Shown: positions 57,310 through 64,000 of the stretch, in pieces
Layout of the letters: each line of letters starts with the position of its first letter
Position numbering within the stretch: the first letter of the stretch is position 1
Program-made: the position numbers and the translations under genes
The notes under the pieces: generated by a model
Databases searched by the model: none
What the model was told of the DNA's origin: nothing
What the model saw: the letters and a program-made list of their open reading frames with translations, nothing else
NCBI GenBank assembly: GCA_023014335.1
Contig: JAECYW010000001.1
Span: forward strand, 3,658,001-3,722,000
Source: Galerina marginata
Taxonomy: Eukaryota > Basidiomycota > Agaricomycetes > Agaricales > Galerinaceae
Length of the DNA stretch: 64,000 bases
Direction of reading: 5' to 3'

Positions 57310-59057
57310 ATGGCTTCAAGTTCCAAGCTCGACACTTCAACCACAGGGAATGCTGTGTCGGAGGAGTTGGAGATGGCAGTCTTGAATGGCGGTGAAGGAA
57401 GGCAGGAAGTATCTACTGATGACGATGTTGTTCCCCGAACGTCGGAGACCAAAGTCTCGCATCCAAAAAGCAAAAGTCTAGAAAGACGAGTATCTCTGGC
57501 CATTGCTATCAACGAGGTCGCGTCGACATCATCAATTTCCCGGCAAGCGCCTCTTGCTGTGAATGATGTTATTGTACCGGAGATACGCATAACCGACACA
57601 GATCTGAGGCCCGGGTCACCACCACCAATTATCCCTGTCGCCAAGTCGCCAGTATCATGGCACCCAAAGTTGACACCGTTTCGCTTGTTAAATTTGGTGC
57701 TACCGATATCCATATCGACGGCCAAAGCCATCACGAGTCTGAGAGGCAATTCCACTGTGCCAACAACTCTCGAACTGATATCAGGTATTGTGGTTTTTTT
57801 GGTGTAAGTCGAGAGTTGATCCCTCTTCGAAATCGTAACTACTAATGAGCGGTGGTATCGAATTAGATTATTCCATGCTGGATATTATGAGACCCAAGTA
57901 AAGCCACCACACTATCTTCAATGGGTGTTTGAAACGGACTGTCTTGAATACCTCTGGCGACTCTTCGAGTTCTGCTCCCTTCCGCGCCCGCATTATGGTT
58001 CAACCGAGGATTCAGATTTCGTTATGTTTTTCACCCCATACCATCTCCTTGTGACACAAACAGTCGTCTTTTTTGGTCTCCTCAAGGCTGTTCTCACTGC
58101 AACTGAGTATACCGTGGCAGCTGTTTGGGTAGAATGGGTGCTTGCGGCTGTCCTTACTTCATGGTATGTGTCGGTTAAACTATTCCGAGCAGAAATTTGC
58201 CTCGTTCTACCAATGACCACATTTTACAAAGCCTTTACATAGCGGGGTTGTATGAATATGGCTCGGCTGAAATATGGCCAAGTTTCTATCAGGAGCCTGA
58301 AGACAACTGGAACAATGAAATTCAAATATCCCGTTGGAAGACTGGCAGTCCGCTTATTGCCACAGCAATCATTCAGTTTACGAACACTTTCTTCGTTGTA
58401 TTGGGGGGGTATCTGATAATTGATTCGCTTTATCCAGGTAAGGTTATTGGTTTGTGGAATCTTGGATCTCAAACGTTACATATCCTTTAAGTCGTGAATT
58501 GGGAGCACTTGACCCAAGAAGAACGCGTACCATATGCTCTTCAAGAACACGTTTCTGGCCCAGATGGATCATATTACAGGCCTGGCTCAAGACCTACCTT
58601 ATGGTTGGTTATGATGCAAGGCAGTGTTGGTCTAGTAATAATATCTATTGGATTCCTGATCATCGTAGCGGTAACCTTCGGGACTGGGGGTTAGTACTGT
58701 CACCTATCTGCATATTCAATTCTCAAAACTCATACATTATCATAAATAGCTCTGCGGTTTCTAAAGGGGGTCCAAATTATGGTCCATGTCTTGTGTATTG
58801 TCGGGTTAATTGTGGGGCTTGGTGTTGCTGGGTTTTATCTGGACAAAGCGTGGTTTGCAATAGAGGATAAGAACCCGATTTTCTACCTCATATTGCTGAT
58901 TTCAGCCTCGGTCATGTTGTTCCTGATGCTTATAGGCATGTTGTTTGCATCTGTCAGGAGAAAAGCGAAGGATATTGGTGTTGGCATTTTGCATCGTGTG
59001 TTTCCCCGCGTGTTTAGAGCAAGTTCAGAGAATGAACTACGCGTTCCAGGAGATTGA
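57310..59057 (+). CDS. Multi-pass membrane protein, basidiomycete hypothetical
   Basis: Five exons (57310-57803, 57867-58163, 58232-58437, 58492-58689, 58750-59057) give 500 aa. The first 150 residues are Ser/Thr-rich, probably cytosolic and disordered. Hydrophobic segments follow: one at the exon 1-2 junction (LISGIVVFLV), then VVFFGLLKAVLTA, VAAVWVEWVLAAVL, IIQFTNTFFVVLGGYLII, LVIISIGFLIIVAVTF, VLCIVGLIVGLGVAGF and FYLILLISASVMLFLMLIGM, so about six or seven helices. No transporter or receptor family is recognised. The C-terminus is short and basic. All introns are GT-AG. It is an intact gene inside a repeat-rich island, with a palindrome in its 5' region. Confidence 0.85.
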
Positions 59058-59407
59058 CGGCTACTTTAATATGTACATACTTTCCATTCACTTTTCAATT
59101 ATCTACCAAAAGATGATTTTTTTAGACCTGCTTCTAAACTCCTCGACGGATAGCTCGTGCCCCAATGCATTAGTTCTGGAGCAATCAGTTGAAGGAGAGA
59201 ATGTTGAGCAAAAGAAGGGTAAATAGCCGTCTGTATCCTGCAAGTACTCAGTATACTAATTGCGAACAAACAAGAAGATTGTGAACGTCAACTTGCGACT
59301 AGTTACACCTCCTTCGGGCCCTCCTCCCGCTGCCAGTGGATGCAGTGATTTTGAATTGTAATTAGAATTTAGCGCGGACTCGGAGGATTTTTTCGACAGA
59401 TTCAATT
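59058..59407. other. 3' flank of the membrane protein gene
   Basis: No gene or repeat recognised before the second copy of the 560-bp repeat begins. Confidence 0.4.
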
Positions 59408-59965
59408 TGAGGGCGCGGATATGGAGAAGAGTATCAATAGAAAAAAATGTCGGCGACGTTCTGGACTGAAAGATATGCATTTTTGTAGGGCTCGAGGCCG
59501 GCGAAACGGCGAATTCGGTGTTGGATGGAGATGGAAATTGCATGCCGGGCCGTGAAAATGCGTTTTCGTTCTTCCTCCATCAATCCATTAGCAGGCTCGG
59601 ATGTTGGCAACACATACACCACTTATCGACACCATCCTATGCCCTTCCACGGGAATCAGCCTGGAAGTCAAGGCACGAATGTTTTATATTGCAGAACCCG
59701 CCAACTCTAGGATACCTGCCCACCACTTTTCCGACCTCAGTCTGCCCTAAAAGTTTCAAGGTGGTTACTTGAATGAAGGCAGTGGCTGGGATAATTGAGG
59801 CTATGGGTAAGGATGAAAGGATGTAGGAGGGTTGGCGCGACGAACCTTGAATTTAGAGTCCACGTGCCATCGAGCGACTGCCGTTCAAGACAGTCTCCTC
59901 CTCTTGCTTCCGACCCCGAACAACAAAACCTTGGTCTTGGGCTCTTGAGTCGTTCCAGCCAGCTG
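59408..59965. repeat. Dispersed direct repeat of about 560 bp, copy 2
   Basis: Counterpart of 55411-55970, same orientation and almost the same length. It runs directly into the right copy of the large repeat block. Confidence 0.75.
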
Positions 59966-62900
59966 GTCGAAGCGCACAGCGCCACTACTGCCACCCTCCT
60001 CCTCCCTTTCCTCTCGGTCATTTGAATCTTCCCGACCAGTATATGCGCATTAGGCTTGGACCTCATACGGTGCCCAGCTACGCCTGACCCGCAGCGGAGA
60101 AGACGTCCTCAACGACCTTATTTCAGTGTACATCTGCAATTGGCCTATACCACCGTGGTGGTTATTCCAGGAACGCCAGAGCATGGAGAATTTCACTACA
60201 GCCTACAGATGCTTCTGCCTGCGTTGCTGGTGTTGATTAGTGCCAGCGTTGATGTTGGTGCCCGAGGCGGATACGGAACGAGATGTTGGATCGGTGGATT
60301 CAACGCATTGTCGTCTGTGGAGGAGCGGCGATCACGCATTGGACGATGACGGACAGCGGACAGGCGATCTCCGCCCAATCCTCGACTTCAACTTCAAGAC
60401 ATCCATCTACCGATTCGTCTAGATCTGTTACAATTGCAGTACACCTTTCCGTCAGACCTTTTTCCGATTGTGCTTCAAGTTGACGATCAAACATCAACGT
60501 TCAACGTTCAATTCGCACCGTCGCAAGCCTGGACTAATAGATGTCAACGACGTCTAGATCTGGCCACGAACACAAACACGAAGACGAACATGGTCTCTTC
60601 GCCCTCACCTTTGACCTAGGCACCGCCGACTGGTACTGTGATTGACGCGGCAGCCTTCTGGCCCCAACGTCTCAGTCTGTCCTCCTCGCCCATCACCACG
60701 TCATGATCAATCGGCTATGAAGGGTTAGGTTGGGTTGGGTTTATATTCTTGCTCATGACGCTCTCATCTCCTCGGCCTGAGTGCTGGATGTTCGACGCTG
60801 CACCACTGCCGCTGCAGACTGTTCGAGTACGTGGAGGAGTCTTTTCTCTGATTCGTCGTTGTTTATGATACTACGACAGCTTCGCGATTCGAGGAAGCCA
60901 GTACGGGGATTCTACGCAGGCGTGTGAGGTGTGTGAGGAGGAGGAGGAGGAGGTGTTGGTCATTACGCATAGAACGATGGTGTATTTGCATGCGGTCCCT
61001 GCCTATCCTTAACTTCAACTTTCAACTTGAAGACATCCATCTATCGAGGATCGCTTTCCAGTTCGGCTTCAAGCCTCAAGGCCAAGGTCCAACATATTCA
61101 CTCGCTGTGTCGCGAGCCGGGACCGAGAGGACGTGATCTGGCGAACATGACCCGAACACGAAACATGAACATGAACACGAAGCCCAACAGGGTCTCTTCG
61201 CCGCCTACTTCGACCCAGACACCGCCGTCTGGTACTGAATATCGGACGTGCAGCCTTCCAACCCCGCCCCATCGTCTATCCTCCTCGCTGCGATTTCAAC
61301 CCCTTGTGAGCTCGAAGCCATCGCCCTCGATCACGCGGGCTGGGCTGGGCTGGGCTGGGCTGGGCTGGGTACATGCCCTTGCTCATAACCCCATCATCTC
61401 CTTGCAATGCTGAACATTTGCCACCGCGTCGTTCAAGTTGTCGACTGGCGTGCACCAAGATCAAGGTTCTTCCCTGATTCGTCGTGGTATGGTGGATGTT
61501 ATTAGTAATAGTATCGCCAACAACTGTTGTTGTCGCCATCGTCAAGTTGTGCCCCAACCAGCCTTATCCTTCCGAACTCAACGTCGACTATCAGCCCGAC
61601 TTCTGGTTTCTGTTTCCACCCACATCAGACATAACAGCATGCCCGACATCGCTTCGACGCTTACGGTTGGCAGCCCAAGTGGAGGGGCCTGGTTTTGTTT
61701 TGGTTGGAGGGCCGTTGTCATCTGGGTGTTGTCACTTCACTACTCGACCCGGATCTTTCTGTTGGCATTCTATTCTAGTTCAAAGCCTCAAGAAATGGCT
61801 GGATAGAGCGTAGCTTTCGTCTTTTTTCGAGATCTTATAAAAAGGTGAGAGGTGTCCTGTAAGGATCGAAACTTTGACTCATGCTCGGTTTTTCTGAATC
61901 ATTTTAGTGCTGGTCGACCGTTTCTTGTGCATCCGCCGATTTTGCCTGTGGTATTATTACCCACAGCCGTTAACCGATGCTACGAGCTACGATACATCCC
62001 GGACCCTCGACCTCGTCCTGCCCATCTGAGGCAATCCCGTTCCAATTCCAATCTCGTGCATGTCAAAAGAACCTGTCATCGTGCTCTAGGCCTGCGGGTG
62101 ATCGCAACCTTCATCCTCAAGTCAGCCATTCTTACGAGCACGAGCATGAGCACGAGCGCTCCTTGCTACTTGCTGCATGCCTCTGCATCATGCATTCGTC
62201 TTTGACGCCAGATCTTAAGTTGTGAAAAAAGTAAGCGGTCTCCTGTACGACTCCACATTTTGACTCATGCCCGGTTTCTTTGAATCACTGTAGTGCTAGT
62301 CGAGTGCTTCTAGTGTATCTGCTAATTATGAGTATACATTCTGGAATCTGGACCTTCGACCTAGTCCCGTGTGTCGGCCACTGTCCCGTTCCTACGCTTC
62401 AAATGGGTCTGTCATCGTCATCATGCCTTGGCCTGCCAGTGATCCCAACCTTCATCCGGGCGTCCAGTTCGAAGTTCGAGCAAGACTCCGATTCGACGAT
62501 CTCCTTCCTCCTTCCTTACTAAGAGCTCCTACCAACCAAAACTGACTGTACCTTCGCTGAGTGGACTGCGGAACAAGCAGGATCTGGACGTAGGTTGTGC
62601 TTCGATTTCCCTGGCTGCCGGTGGGCGTATACCGATGGATTAGGATTTGCGGTTTTCTCCGACGTAGATGGGGAGCTTGTCGGTGGAGGTGGTTGAAGGA
62701 GAAGGAAATGCGATGGTTGGAAGCTGGGTGTGGACGGCGGCTGGTTGACCTTGAGGATGTCTGGTGTTGGAGCTGGAGCTGGGTGATGGGTCGTTTGGTA
62801 CGGTGTGGGTTGTGGTCGCAGTGAAGTTAAAGAAGGAAGGGAAAGACTACTGGATGCCAGCCGCGTCCCACCTGACGGCTCTTGAAGGAGGTCCTTGTCC

Positions 62901-64000
62901 TAGTCACCCTGTCGCTTCTCGCTGACTATGCCCCAACTTGGACCCAATCGCTGTTGCTGAAACTCCGTCCAAATGGGTTGGGAAGAGACTTTGGAGTTTT
63001 GGTCGAGTTTGAGTCCCGGTTGAGTCGATTGAGCAGGTCGTCTGAGCTGAATGTGACCTGTCTTGTGATGTCAAAAGTACGTTCCTCCGTTGTCTTTGCC
63101 TGTTGATGATCACGAACGAGCTGCTGACATATCCCAACAGTCGATAAAAGATGGGCTTTACTACGACGAGTACGTGGAGCTTGAAGAATGGAAATTGAAG
63201 TTGGAACATATTCAAGCATCCTTCAGAAAATGCTGGCCACGTCATCCAGGTCAACGGCAGCAGCACGTCGTCAAGCATGGGCCAGACTCCAGGCGACGAA
63301 CGTCCAACCAACTCTGCCTCTTCGTCCTCTCCCACATGCATCTGCGTCATAATTGTTTTTGGGCATTCTCCTCGCCGCGGACGCCAATTCCAACACTCAT
63401 GCTACCAGCAGCGGCGATTCGGTGTTCAATATCGACGTTAGTTATTCTCAGGATTCACCTACGTTCGTTCATGCCCCGGCCTCCTTCACTCAGCCTCTTC
63501 GAGTCAGGCTGCTAGGACAACCAGACGGCAGCCTCATCCCACCTGGCATCTCTTGAGGAGGAGGTCTTGATCTGCCCGTCCTTCCGTGTCCACTCGTAGC
63601 GTCAAGCCGGCTATGCCCCAAATCGGATCCTGCCTCCATTGTTGGGACTCCAAACAAGTAAATGTTATGGTTCGGAAAGACGACTTGGGCTTTTTCTCGA
63701 GTTTGGGTTTGGAGTGGATGGACGAATGAAAGAGCAACATTCAGATCAGGCGCGTCGTTTGGAGCTCAATGTGATTCATCTTGTGGTGTCAAAGTACGTT
63801 CTTTCTTGCACTTTGCCTGTTGATGCTCACGAATTGGCTGTTGATTTATCAGTAGATGGAAGCTGACATCTACTACGACTAGCACATGGAGCATGAAGAA
63901 TGGAAATCAAGAGGATGTCGATGGGCCGATAGCTATCTTCGACATGCTCCTCCGATATTGCAATTTGGTTGAAGACTGTCGAATATCCTTCAGAATGCTG
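59940..64000. repeat. Complex repeat block, right copy (continues past the window)
   Basis: Same order of sub-sequences as 50981-54000. It contains an extra tandem copy of a segment of about 0.6 kb (60570 and 61160), a GGGCT microsatellite at about 61340-61371, and the unit of about 0.72-0.78 kb again (GATTCGGTGTTCAATATCGA at 63416; GTACGTT near 63077 and 63794). Intron-like GT...AG segments recur in several units. No long frame is intact. The block is cut by the window end. Confidence 0.8.

Noticed and set aside
60715..60745. Telomere-like GGGTTAGG tract
   Set aside because: Only about one TTAGGG-like unit in a G/T-rich run that is homologous to non-telomeric microsatellite slots in the other repeat copies.

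Overview
This window is nuclear DNA of a basidiomycete, almost certainly a mushroom-forming agaricomycete. The evidence is many short introns (about 45-66 nt), a class I hydrophobin, two NACHT NTPases, a DUF6593-type gene, F-box and coiled-coil genes of basidiomycete type, and fungal transposons. No rRNA, tRNA, CRISPR or bacterial-type operon was seen. Most gene models below were assembled by eye from splice sites; in each multi-exon model given with exon coordinates the summed exon length is a multiple of three.

Left part (0-12 kb): a single-pass membrane protein gene, then a tyrosine-recombinase retrotransposon (DIRS order, most like Ngaro: gag, RT-RNase H, recombinase). Its RT-RNase H frame is split by a complete 4.1-kb hAT transposon with 8-bp target duplication. 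A large RT intron holds a 12-unit array of small hairpins.

12-26.6 kb: a class I hydrophobin with a TATA box; a 638-bp non-autonomous DNA transposon with seven internal repeats; a cluster of two P-loop kinase-like genes and a decayed third copy, in which the Walker A motif is encoded by an 11-nt microexon followed by a GC-AG intron; an F-box-like gene; a coiled-coil gene with a DUF6697-like end; and Lunapark, the ER junction protein.

26.6-41 kb: gene-poor stretches, a two-finger GATA factor, a LAMTOR1-like lipid-anchored candidate, and two more single-pass membrane proteins. One of these is a paralogue of the gene at the left edge and shares its exon structure.

41-50.5 kb: an NLR-like locus. 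Two NACHT genes on the minus strand, each with a short first exon carrying an I-S/T-G-G-T-F motif and the same intron phase, flank a DUF6593-type gene. The second NACHT protein has lost the Walker A lysine.

50.5-64 kb: a repeat island. Two diverged copies of a multi-kilobase repeat block flank a gag-like gene, a 300-bp MITE and an intact multi-pass membrane protein gene that has a perfect 16-bp-arm palindrome just upstream.
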